Below, in pieces: positions 40,466-50,778 of a stretch of 64,000 nt of DNA. The DNA is from Lyophyllum atratum (lineage: Eukaryota; Basidiomycota; Agaricomycetes; Agaricales; Lyophyllaceae). Made by a program: the position numbers and the translations under genes. Positions within the stretch are counted from its first letter, which is position 1, and every line of letters begins with the position of its first letter. Where the stretch lies: NCBI GenBank assembly GCA_014905825.1, contig JACGCN010000002.1:2108001-2172000 (forward strand), written 5' to 3'. A model generated the notes under the pieces. The model was not told where the DNA came from. It searched no databases and saw nothing but the letters and a program-made list of their open reading frames with translations.

Positions 40466-43400
40466 TTAAGCCTTAACTCGTTTGCGCGGCCGTGCCGGAC
40501 CGTCGTGATCTAAGCAAGCACAGAATTTCGAACCCCCAGAACCCTTGCAACTGTCGACGCGCGCACAGTCATGATCGCGACACGCTGCACAGCGTTTCAC
40601 ACGCCTTTTTCCAGGAGCAGCCGGTGGATTTGGGTTGCGTGAACTCAGTGTGACGGAGCTGGGTCCAGGATCATTGCTGGGGGCCGCTGGGAGGAATGTC
40701 GAGGCTGGGTCTATGCGGGTGGTTACTGGGGGAGCCGGGATCGTTACTGGCGTCTCAGATCGTGTGCTGACACTTTCTGTCCCAACCTGTGTATGCTGTG
40801 CTGGCTGGATTTCGGTGGGTGGGCTTGTGTGGTGAGTCGTCGATGCATTGATTCTGGATCGGGCTGTTGCTAACCACACCGTCAATATCAATCAAACCAG
40901 TGGACAATGCGATGCTCACAGGCGATATTCCTGTCATCCCGCATCTTCCCTTTCCTGTCTTGCAATGTTGGTGTAGAATCGGGCCCGGGGAGGGTGAGCG
41001 CTGGTAATACCCGGGATCGTCGGTTTGGATCGTTCAGTACGTCAGTGATTGCTTTTCTTGCTTGAATGCTATTTGACATTGTGGCCTTCTCAGCACGATA
41101 AGCTGCCCAGACCTTGTGATGCCGTTCCAGCTGCTGGGGAATCTTGTAGTAGAGATTGTCGTTCGGACGTTCGTGTACTACTTGATTCCAGCGAATTGCA
41201 AATTTTTCGAAATTGATTGCCTTGGCTGTCTGACTCGCAACTGGTGCACGCGAAGACTGGATGGCAAATTCATAGGTACCGAGAAGCTCATTGAAGAGCC
41301 TATACTCCGTGGATGTGTGTATTGGCACCACTGCATGAGCAGTCTGCTGGCGTTGCCGGAGATATTCGTACACGCTCACGGGGGCAGTCGACAGATGTGT
41401 GAGGAGATGAACGGGTACATCCCGATAGTATGGAGTGCCCTCCTGGACTGTGTTCTCAATGCGATGCATGCCGTAACTTGAGGTCATGGATTTCGGAACC
41501 TTGATGATCCCCGAAGATTCCTTGGTCGCGATACGAGTGCCGAGGATAGCGGGTAAAGGGAATGATGGCTTGATATCCAACTGGGTTGCTAGCTCTACAA
41601 TCTCATCTGTCCGCCAAGTGTCGAAATGGTTCCGATATCGCTTGCCTGTGCGGTTGAACCATCCAACCTGTACAACCAAAGAAAATAAGCTGCAATCTTT
41701 ATCGAGGCATATATGTGGGTCATTTACCGTGGCATTTCGTCGATGACGTATATTTGCGAGCAAGGAATCAGCGAGTTCTGGAGATGCCCGAAGTGATCCA
41801 AAGGTACGACGAAGGGGCATATGGATGCCTCCCTCTATGGAGTTGGTTCCCCGCAGACAACGATAGACGGTAAGACCATCAGGATCAGTTCCTATTGCTC
41901 GATATAGGGGAAAGCCTGGGGGATCGGAAAGCAGGCCTTGTTCTGCTACACGGATTATTGCGGCTGACTGTTTCGTCGCTGCCTCCGAGAAAAGGACCCC
42001 ACGTTGGGGATCTACAGAGCACTTTACACCTGACCACCCATCAAAGAGTTTCTTCAAATCTGGAACTAGTCTCTCCGGTGGTGGGCAATATCGTCGCACA
42101 CGTCGTCGGATGGCATCAGATTCTGAGCGAAGTGCGTAAGACCAGGTAAGTCCCCGTTTTTGATAGACTGAAGAGACAGCTGCAACATCTGAGTCATCCG
42201 GAACGAGAAGAACCTGGCTAAATGCAGCTGCAAAGGCTTTAAAACCTGAGTGTCCTTTTGAAAGTAATCGAAGAAGGCGATCTTGAACATGCCACAAATC
42301 ATCAAAGAGCCGACTTGAGAGAGGGCCAGAAGCTGATTGTGGTTGATGAAGAGTATTGGCACATGCGGAATCGGTGGGATTCATATGGACCGGTGATTTC
42401 CGCCGAGGTTCAGCTGAAGAGGAGTTTTCGAGGGATGTTAAATCCACATTTCGGATGAGATCGTCAATGCTATCGTCAAAATCATACTCATCATCAGCGC
42501 CTGCTTCTGGTGATGGAACCTGAATGATTTCAGTTAGCTTAGTAAATTTGTAATAGGTTATCGACTTACAACAGAGGTGGTTTGAAGTTCAAAGTTTAGT
42601 AGTCCAGGCAGGTTCTCCTCATCACAGTCAGAACTATCTGACTCTGAGTCTGAATCATCATCTGAGTCAGACTCCCGGGCAAGAGAGCCAAAAATTGGCA
42701 GATGTTCTTCGCTATACTGTGATGGTTCTTCGAACACGAAACGGATAGTGGGATTGATAGGTTCAGTGGATGTGGGTGGTACGATGGCGCGAGTGCGGAG
42801 TGTTGATCGTGTAACGACGAGATGGAATGGTTTTAACTCTTTCGACAAGGTCTCCAAAGTTTCATGATATAGTGAAGCTATGAATCCAGGTACAACCACC
42901 GTCTCAATCAGAATTAAAGCACGCGAAGCTGTTACATTGATTTTTTGAGCTGGTTTCGACCCAAGTGGTGGAATAGAGATGGTAGGAGGTGAGGACACGA
43001 GAGATCCAAGTGCGACAAGCTTTTTCCCTGAATAGAGACTAACCAGCTGCCCAGGAACATTTTTGTCTAGATGCAGGCCAACAGAGGGAAGAGAAGATAG
43101 TTTTTTCCAGATAGACCAGCTTGCATATGCATCGAGCGCTGCGTAATCTCTCTGAGAATCCGTGAGCTGAGGAAGAGACCATCTGGAACAGCGGATAGAG
43201 TCCAGTTTACTAATGCGTTTCTGTAAAATGATTGCAGAAAGAGCAGCAAGTCCGCTAGATGCATCTGAAACTTTTCCCTTTAGTTTAGCCAGGGAACCTA
43301 GGTCAATTAAGCTGTTATCAGACTCCTGGAGAGAGGCGTGAAGCTCCGGGATAGACCAGGCTTCCGCCACCCTTTTCAGATCAGTGCGGACTGCTCGACC

Positions 43401-45543
43401 TGTCTTGATGATCTGATCTGAGATGAGGATCGAGCGAAGACAGGGAGGGACTGATGCGGGCGACTTGAATTGAGTAACCTAAAATCCTAATTAGTTGAAG
43501 TACTTGATAGGTAATGAGAAAAAGATACTTTGAATACATAGACTGCACCCTCCATCGCAATCTGAATAACATCCAATTGGCCGGTTCGAGCTCTAGGGTT
43601 TGCTCCAGGACCACCCTGACCAGTCGTCTCGACTTCATACTCAATATCAAACCCGATGACTAGACGTGAGCCATCATCGAGAATGCTGTCGAGAATATTA
43701 CCACATGCGCTATCAATGAGGTCTGGGCTATCGTAGAGCACCACTCGGATTTCTGGAGGAATACTGAGAGGTGGAAGCTTTTGATAGGGATCGAGCTCTT
43801 TATGAACCACATTCTTTGTCATTGAGCGGGTTGTCGATTCGTGAAACGCGAGCTCTCCTGATGCTTCGATAAGCGCGTTTTCACAATGACACCAGGGAAT
43901 ATCTTACCAGATGCATTGTCAGTGTACATAAATGATGTTGGAGGACAGCCATGTGCCTCAAGCCCGTCTGCAATGTCTTCATACATTTCACTAACATACG
44001 AGAGACTTTTCGTCAACGTGAAGGCTTGGGCACGAGCGTCTTCCCACTCATTTACAACTGTATACATGGCGTCATGTGTGGGCTCTCCAGAAAGCCGTGC
44101 CATGTATTTTATCACCTGAGAACAGGTGAGCTCAGCATTGATGAGATTTGGAAGCTAGTGCTTACTTTGAACGTATGGTCTCCCTTGAGAATCCCTCCTG
44201 GAAGAGAAGCCATAACTCTATCATAAAAGACACGGTGGGCTCGCATCCAGTCAACAAAGATAGAGTTACACCATTGATACGATGGATGAGTTCCTGCATA
44301 TCGGGATTTGTCTTCAAAAGTAGAAAATGGGATCGGAGCAGTTGGACTTGGTGATGAGACACACGTCGCAAGATATGTCAATTCACGGTGTGCATGATGC
44401 AGGTGGCGCATTTCACCAAGAAGTGATGCAAAGGGCTTAGGACCAAACCGACCAGCAAATAAAGTACGCATGACAGCCATGAGGTTTTTGTCAATGGCAC
44501 CACGGGCTGTGAGATATGCTTGTGAAAGAAATGCGTTCATGTGTCGATAACGTATCAGAGGATGCTACCATACCTGGAAATGCTTCCTGAACATGTCGTG
44601 GAAGTTGCGCAAGGATGTCAGGATCTGTCCCCTGATATGATGCTCCGCAGCCAGGATCAGCTGTGTTCTTGTTGCAAACGAACCGTGCCGTCAGCAGGAA
44701 ATAATCGTTGTGCATGTCCCGAATTCGCCGACAACTGGATTACTGTTCCATCCTAATTCATGATTAGTGGAGTCAGATCTCCCACAAGATTTAAAGTACA
44801 TACCGTCGCGAACAAGATTATGACGGTTGCATCGTGTGCATCGGAAACAGTCTGGGCGGTCCGGAAGGCAGTATGGCAGCCATACAAAAACTGGAAGGTG
44901 GTAAAGCCCGGCAGGTGAACAGCCCCCAAGATTGTTCTTCGTCGAGTGAAGTGCAAAAAGCGGATCTTTGGGATTGATCCAAAATGTACCTCTCTTGTAG
45001 CAGCTGGGCTGGCCAGAGGCTTTTATTTCAGCCTTCAGATTCTTCACAATCCCTCGGAGGTACTCATCATGAACTCCCTGTAAATTCTCTTCCTCCTTGG
45101 CCTCCCGTTCAGCTTGATTCATTGCATCAAGCAGGTCGTCATTTCCTTCCTCAAACAGGCTCTCTTCGACATCAGCATCTCCTCGGCCCTCATCATTTTC
45201 CAGTCCCTGAATGTCATCCCATTCTGATTGTAGTTGTGCATACGCCTCAGCGGTGAGAACGTTCGGATCTATAAGGAAGTTGCTTCGACTGTCAACACCG
45301 TCATCTGATCTGTTACACACCTGCATCCTGTCCAGGCCTGGGATTCCCTTCGGTAGCAATAATGGAATCAGCTTCCGCGGTGATGGAATCTGTTTGTGTA
45401 CGCGCTGCAAAGAACGCGCTTGGAGGGCCAGGCATTCCGGAAACTATGTTGCTCGCAAATAGGCGTTGAGTCATTTTAGATGCATTGGATTTTCTGCCTG
45501 CACCTGGCCGAGCACCGCCATGATATGAAGACGAAGACGACAT
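40466..45543 (-). CDS. DDE-transposase-like protein with embedded DEDDy 3'-5' exonuclease and zinc regions
   Basis: Start at 45543 (MSSSSSYHGGARPGAGRKSN). Next comes an acidic region. A Cys-rich module follows (RGTFWINPKDPLF, VFVWLPYCLP, CFRCTRCNRHN, then MHNDYFLLTARFVC) that resembles the domain I recall as DUF6729. A transposase-like core begins: first Asp in GILKGDHTFKV, second in FMYTDNAS. Then a complete exonuclease domain intervenes: LVIGFDIEYEV (DxE), GRAVRTDLKRV (second Asp), DYAALDAYASW (YxxxD), the RNase D/WRN signature. The core resumes with RGTNSIEGGIHMPL, supplying the presumed third acidic residue. The C-terminus has a Cys/His cluster (CAACRDHDCARVDSC) and a basic tail. Introns near 44155, 43900, 43520, 42560 and 41725 splice in frame. 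Around 44740 one base seems to be missing, and the first and last intron borders are uncertain. Function is inferred. Confidence 0.75.
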
Positions 45544-45597
45544 CGAGTGTGAGAGTGAGCTAGCGTCGCGACGACGAGTGGAACGCGTTCACTCTGT

Positions 45598-45777
45598 CAT
45601 CTTTGTAATAGCTAATTTGAAATCAAATCATGGAATCTTATTCCAGGTTTTGGGAGAAAGCGTCTGGTCTTTTAGACCCTTAAAAGGCACTTATTGATGT
45701 AATCGATTGCCGACGCTTTGAGCGCGAGCTGTAGGAATTAGAATGACCGTCTCTGAATAATAAGTCAAACTATCCCA
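45598..45777 (-). repeat. Ngaro-2 split direct repeat B2 (left arm)
   Basis: 180 bp, identical by eye to B1 at 46002-46181. On the plus strand it reads CATCTTTGTAATAG...ACTATCCCA. Confidence 0.85.
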
Positions 45778-46001
45778 AGGGTAGCTCACACTAGAAATAG
45801 GGATGGTGGGTGGGTCGAAAAATAAACTTTCTAGCTGCAGACCACTTTGTGGGATGAGAGAGAAAAACTCAAGCCACATACACGTGTCGAATCCATATCT
45901 TAGTCTTCACACGTGGCTTGGTTTTTCTAGTTCAAACCGCGCTTTCAAAGACCTTGTTCTATTCAGGGAACTCGCGGGCTCGTTTCACTGAATAGAACGA
46001 C
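45778..46001 (-). repeat. Ngaro-2 split direct repeat A2 (left arm)
   Basis: 224 bp between the two B copies. Its counterpart A stands at the far right end of the element (about 50621-50777), in the same orientation, as expected of A1. Confidence 0.8.
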
Positions 46002-46181
46002 CATCTTTGTAATAGCTAATTTGAAATCAAATCATGGAATCTTATTCCAGGTTTTGGGAGAAAGCGTCTGGTCTTTTAGACCCTTAAAAGGCACTTATTG
46101 ATGTAATCGATTGCCGACGCTTTGAGCGCGAGCTGTAGGAATTAGAATGACCGTCTCTGAATAATAAGTCAAACTATCCCA
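46002..46181 (-). repeat. Ngaro-2 split direct repeat B1 (left arm)
   Basis: 180 bp copy of B2, located after the recombinase 3' region. Confidence 0.85.
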
Positions 46182-46392
46182 TAACAGAGCACAGCTCACC
46201 ACAGTTGGACTGATTATACAGCGCCAACTCACCCAAACCGGAGTGCATGCTCGCAAGTTTTATCTATAATCGAAAGCTATAGTCCGTAAAATACACATAT
46301 ACAAAGTTCAATAGTCCGAATAATGTTCGAGTAAAGTAAATGTTCTATAGTCCAATAAGCAATACAAGTCCAAAAGTCCGAAATCAAGAAAA

Positions 46393-47766
46393 TTAATGTC
46401 CATGAGTCGAAGGTCCATAACGACGTTGAAAAGCGTGCATACTCTTCCTGGCCAGGTTCGCTCTGTCCTCGGCAAACGCGTTTGTCATGAACAAAGAAAG
46501 GATACCATCGATTCTTCGCCAATACTCCAAGAAAGCATCCGACTTCCAACGTCCTTGAGTCCGTACAATCATCGGATCAACACCCCGCAAAAGTAACTCG
46601 GTAGCTCCTCCAATGCGGAATGCATGACCAGTCAAACGAGGCATACCTGCATCTTCCCAAATCCCCTCGCATCGGTTTAAAAACCAGTCTCGTGTCATTG
46701 GAGCCCATCCCCCATCAGCTGTTGAAAACGCGAAGAAAGGAGCGGAACCGGGTACGCCTGAGTTGACATTTAAATGATGAAGAAGAGCAGCATGCGGGTC
46801 CGAGGGTTCGTCAATCTTGGTCACGACAATGGAAGCCCCTTCGAACCCGGTCGTTTTTGTCCAAGGAATATCGAAGGTAGTCGAAGTAGCAGAGGAAGAC
46901 GAACGACTGGACCTGCGTGTCGCTCGGGAAACATGTTTAGCTGGATTGAAAGTACCAGCACTAGGCACCAGAAGTTCACCAAGACGACAACAAGACCAGT
47001 AGGCTATACAAGCCAAGGCCCATACGGCAGCGTCGAAAGCGTCAGAAAGGTTGAGACCAGCACGCAAAGCATGCATGTGCTCGATAGTAACTGGTGGACG
47101 TTTAGCGCGTTTAGCATCCACGGGTACCAACTTCGACACCCCTCGCTTAACCGCTTTCAGCATCTCTGATCCCTCACCGTTCCAAACCGCCCCATTCACC
47201 AAGTGCCAAAAACGAATACCAGCTAACCAATTATCGAGAGTAGTTCGCGCGACCTTTCCTGCCGCCATTGCGGTCGAAAATCCACATAACAAGATGTCAG
47301 ATGCCGGCATCCGTTGCGATTCCGGAATCGACCGAGAATCACAATACTGGGTGAAACGAAGAAGGCCAGCCCCATAATTTGAACGAGTTTCTTCATCCAA
47401 TGAGAAAAGCATAACCTAAGGATCCCGTCAGAGGGAACATCAATGATAAATCACATTCAGAAATACCTCTAACAAAGCTCGGGCGTCACAAGACGGAAGC
47501 GCCTGCACCAGGCATTCGCGAAAAGGTAAAGTCACCGGAGTGCTCCAAGCACGGAGACGCTCAGAAGCAAGAACATGAGGACGTAAAGGGGAAGATTCAA
47601 TAACATTTTCTGGCCGAGGTTTCCTCGGCCGGCGAATTCGACCAATTGGAGGGTGCGGTGCAAAATCAGCACTAGAACTCGTCGCCATACGAGCGTAGAA
47701 CTGTTCTGCCTCCAAGGCCACGTCGACACCTGTCAACGCATGTCGTAATGCAGGTGTATCAGGCAT
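46393..47766 (-). CDS. Ngaro-2 tyrosine recombinase, left-arm copy, 444 aa
   Basis: Two exons are proposed: 47766-47455 and 47415-46393, separated by a 39-nt intron (GTGATTTATC...CCTTAG). Splicing joins LLEVFLN to VMLFSLDEETRSNY in frame. The start ATG overlaps the stop of the RNase H frame as ATGCCTGA. The catalytic domain shows the first Arg in SCCRLGELLVP, the HxxR box in LTGHAFRIGGATELL, and GRWKSDAFLEYWRRID with the nucleophilic Tyr. It differs strongly from the Ngaro-1 recombinase, so this is a separate family. Without splicing, the downstream 339 codons are open alone and hold the whole catalytic domain. Confidence 0.88.
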
Positions 47767-48211
47767 CCGAAAAGTATCGGGATAACTCTGTAGGCAGAGT
47801 GAAGGAATCGACCATCCGATGTTCATGAAGACCCAGATTACCGCGAGAAATGGGATCAGCAAGATTGTCGGCAGAAGCAACATATTCAAACGTCAGAGAA
47901 ATGCTTCGTTCCAAAGCAATGACCTCGGCACGACGGATGGAGAGATTCACCTCGAAATTCCTCCCTCGACCACGCTGCCAAGCACCAATAACACCTTGAT
48001 TGTCACTGCGAATCAAGACGTTCACGTCACAGAGACCGCGTTTATCCAAAACGCGAATCGCGAACTCCACTGCAACTCCTTCCAACCAACCAATGTCTCG
48101 AGCCGGTCCCCGCCAGTTCTCAACCAACTTCCAAGCGTCCCATGACTCCCCGTTTCCCCAAATAAGCCCAATGCCCCAATCCGTAGAAGCATCAACCCAA
48201 GTCATGAACAT
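47759..48211 (-). pseudogene. Ngaro-2 RNase H fragment spanning the palindrome loop
   Basis: The frame starts inside the palindrome junction and reads MTWVDASTDWGIGLIWG, then WLEGVAVEFAIRVL, VLIRSDNQGVIGAW and SADNLADPISRGN, a DIRS/Ngaro-type RNase H. The upstream RT has been lost; immediately before 48202 the sequence turns into the inverted arm. The domain itself looks nearly complete but lacks its RT partner, so I treat it as a remnant. It ends at FSDA, overlapping the recombinase start. Confidence 0.8.
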
Positions 48212-50432
48212 CGGATGGTCGATTCCTTCACTCTGCCTACAGAGTTATCCCGATACTTTTCGGATGCCTGATACACCTGCATTACGACATGCGTTGACAG
48301 GTGTCGACGTGGCCTTGGAGGCAGAACAGTTCTACGCTCGTATGGCGACGAGTTCTAGTGCTGATTTTGCACCGCACCCTCCAATTGGTCGAATTCGCCG
48401 GCCGAGGAAACCTCGGCCAGAAAATGTTATTGAATCTTCCCCTTTACGTCCTCATGTTCTTGCTTCTGAGCGTCTCCGTGCTTGGAGCACTCCGGTGACT
48501 TTACCTTTTCGCGAATGCCTGGTGCAGGCGCTTCCGTCTTGTGACGCCCGAGCTTTGTTAGAGGTATTTCTGAATGTGATTTATCATTGATGTTCCCTCT
48601 GACGGGATCCTTAGGTTATGCTTTTCTCATTGGATGAAGAAACTCGTTCAAATTATGGGGCTGGCCTTCTTCGTTTCACCCAGTATTGTGATTCTCGGTC
48701 GATTCCGGAATCGCAACGGATGCCGGCATCTGACATCTTGTTATGTGGATTTTCGACCGCAATGGCGGCAGGAAAGGTCGCGCGAACTACTCTCGATAAT
48801 TGGTTAGCTGGTATTCGTTTTTGGCACTTGGTGAATGGGGCGGTTTGGAACGGTGAGGGATCAGAGATGCTGAAAGCGGTTAAGCGAGGGGTGTCGAAGT
48901 TGGTACCCGTGGATGCTAAACGCGCTAAACGTCCACCAGTTACTATCGAGCACATGCATGCTTTGCGTGCTGGTCTCAACCTTTCTGACGCTTTCGACGC
49001 TGCCGTATGGGCCTTGGCTTGTATAGCCTACTGGTCTTGTTGTCGTCTTGGTGAACTTCTGGTGCCTAGTGCTGGTACTTTCAATCCAGCTAAACATGTT
49101 TCCCGAGCGACACGCAGGTCCAGTCGTTCGTCTTCCTCTGCTACTTCGACTACCTTCGATATTCCTTGGACAAAAACGACCGGGTTCGAAGGGGCTTCCA
49201 TTGTCGTGACCAAGATTGACGAACCCTCGGACCCGCATGCTGCTCTTCTTCATCATTTAAATGTCAACTCAGGCGTACCCGGTTCCGCTCCTTTCTTCGC
49301 GTTTTCAACAGCTGATGGGGGATGGGCTCCAATGACACGAGACTGGTTTTTAAACCGATGCGAGGGGATTTGGGAAGATGCAGGTATGCCTCGTTTGACT
49401 GGTCATGCATTCCGCATTGGAGGAGCTACCGAGTTACTTTTGCGGGGTGTTGATCCGATGATTGTACGGACTCAAGGACGTTGGAAGTCGGATGCTTTCT
49501 TGGAGTATTGGCGAAGAATCGATGGTATCCTTTCTTTGTTCATGACAAACGCGTTTGCCGAGGACAGAGCGAACCTGGCCAGGAAGAGTATGCACGCTTT
49601 TCAACGTCGTTATGGACCTTCGACTCATGGACATTAATTTTCTTGATTTCGGACTTTTGGACTTGTATTGCTTATTGGACTATAGAACATTTACTTTACT
49701 CGAACATTATTCGGACTATTGAACTTTGTATATGTGTATTTTACGGACTATAGCTTTCGATTATAGATAAAACTTGCGAGCATGCACTCCGGTTTGGGTG
49801 AGTTGGCGCTGTATAATCAGTCCAACTGTGGTGAGCTGTGCTCTGTTATGGGATAGTTTGACTTATTATTCAGAGACGGTCATTCTAATTCCTACAGCTC
49901 GCGCTCAAAGCGTCGGCAATCGATTACATCAATAAGTGCCTTTTAAGGGTCTAAAAGACCAGACGCTTTCTCCCAAAACCTGGAATAAGATTCCATGATT
50001 TGATTTCAAATTAGCTATTACAAAGATGGTCGTTCTATTCAGTGAAACGAGCCCGCGAGTTCCCTGAATAGAACAAGGTCTTTGAAAGCGCGGTTTGAAC
50101 TAGAAAAACCAAGCCACGTGTGAAGACTAAGATATGGATTCGACACGTGTATGTGGCTTGAGTTTTTCTCTCTCATCCCACAAAGTGGTCTGCAGCTAGA
50201 AAGTTTATTTTTCGACCCACCCACCATCCCTATTTCTAGTGTGAGCTACCCTTGGGATAGTTTGACTTATTATTCAGAGACGGTCATTCTAATTCCTACA
50301 GCTCGCGCTCAAAGCGTCGGCAATCGATTACATCAATAAGTGCCTTTTAAGGGTCTAAAAGACCAGACGCTTTCTCCCAAAACCTGGAATAAGATTCCAT
50401 GATTTGATTTCAAATTAGCTATTACAAAGATG
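48202..50432 (+). repeat. Right arm of the 2.2-kb inverted repeat
   Basis: Inverted partner of 45598-47828. Contains recombinase copy two and B1-A2-B2 at 49849-50028, 50029-50252 and 50253-50432. Confidence 0.92.
48264..49637 (+). CDS. Ngaro-2 tyrosine recombinase, right-arm copy, 444 aa
   Basis: This is the mirror copy of 46393-47766, with exons 48264-48575 and 48615-49637 and the same catalytic residues. The translated products of the two copies are identical over the regions compared. Its start codon lies only 62 bp inside the palindrome arm and there is no RNase H frame in front of it, so its transcription would depend on what remains in the 373-bp loop. Confidence 0.88.
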
Positions 50433-50620
50433 GTCGTTCTATTCAGTGAAACGAGCCCGCGAGTTCCCTGAATAGAACAAGGTCTTTGAAAGCGCGGTTT
50501 GAACTAGAAAAACCAAGCCACGTGTGAAGACTAAGATATGGATTCGACACGTGTATGTGGCTTGAGTTTTTCTCTCTCATCCCACAAAGTGGTCTGCAGC
50601 TAGAAAGTTTATTTTTCGAC
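50433..50620 (+). repeat. Partial A repeat, right arm side
   Basis: Third copy of the A repeat, in tandem after B2 of the right arm. It ends at TTTATTTTTCGAC, short of the last ~36 bases of a full A. Confidence 0.8.
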
Positions 50621-50778
50621 TTTGTGGGATGAGAGAGAAAAACTCAAGCCACATACACGTGTCGAATCCATATCTTAGTCTTCACACGTGGCTTGGTTTT
50701 TCTAGTTCAAACCGCGCTTTCAAAGACCTTGTTCTATTCAGGGAACTCGCGGGCTCGTTTCACTGAATAGAACGACCA
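50621..50778 (-). repeat. Inverted A (A1) repeat at the outer right end
   Basis: 158 bp that fold back perfectly onto 50431-50588, with a 32-nt spacer. In the orientation of the left half of the element this is the 5' A1 repeat. Confidence 0.82.

Larger units (their letters stand above)
45598..47828 (-). repeat. Left arm of the 2.2-kb inverted repeat
   Basis: Pairs base for base with 48202-50432 (coordinates of partners sum to 96030). The match breaks at 45597 and at 47829. Confidence 0.92.
45598..50777. mobile_element. Ngaro-2: tyrosine-recombinase retroelement rearranged into a giant palindrome
   Basis: Two inverted arms, 45598-47828 and 48202-50432 (2231 bp each, no difference noticed), surround a 373-bp loop. 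Each arm carries a complete recombinase gene, a ~200-bp spacer and the terminal repeat series B1-A2-B2. Beyond the right arm lies a partial A repeat (50433-50620) and its inverted copy (to about 50777). The order B1-A2-B2 behind the recombinase, with A at the far end, is the split-direct-repeat layout of Ngaro elements. Gag and RT are absent; only a piece of RNase H remains in the loop. No target duplication is seen, as expected for recombinase-mediated insertion. Confidence 0.88.

Noticed and set aside
47440..47889. Separate 149-aa protein (MNMLLLPTILLIPFLA...)
   Set aside because: Its first part is the RNase H sequence in the wrong frame. From MPDTPALRH on, it is the first exon of the recombinase.
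45598..50777. CRISPR-like or satellite array interpretation of the repeated segments
   Set aside because: Repeats are few, long (180 and 224 bp), inverted and tied to recombinase genes, which fits Ngaro split direct repeats and not an array.
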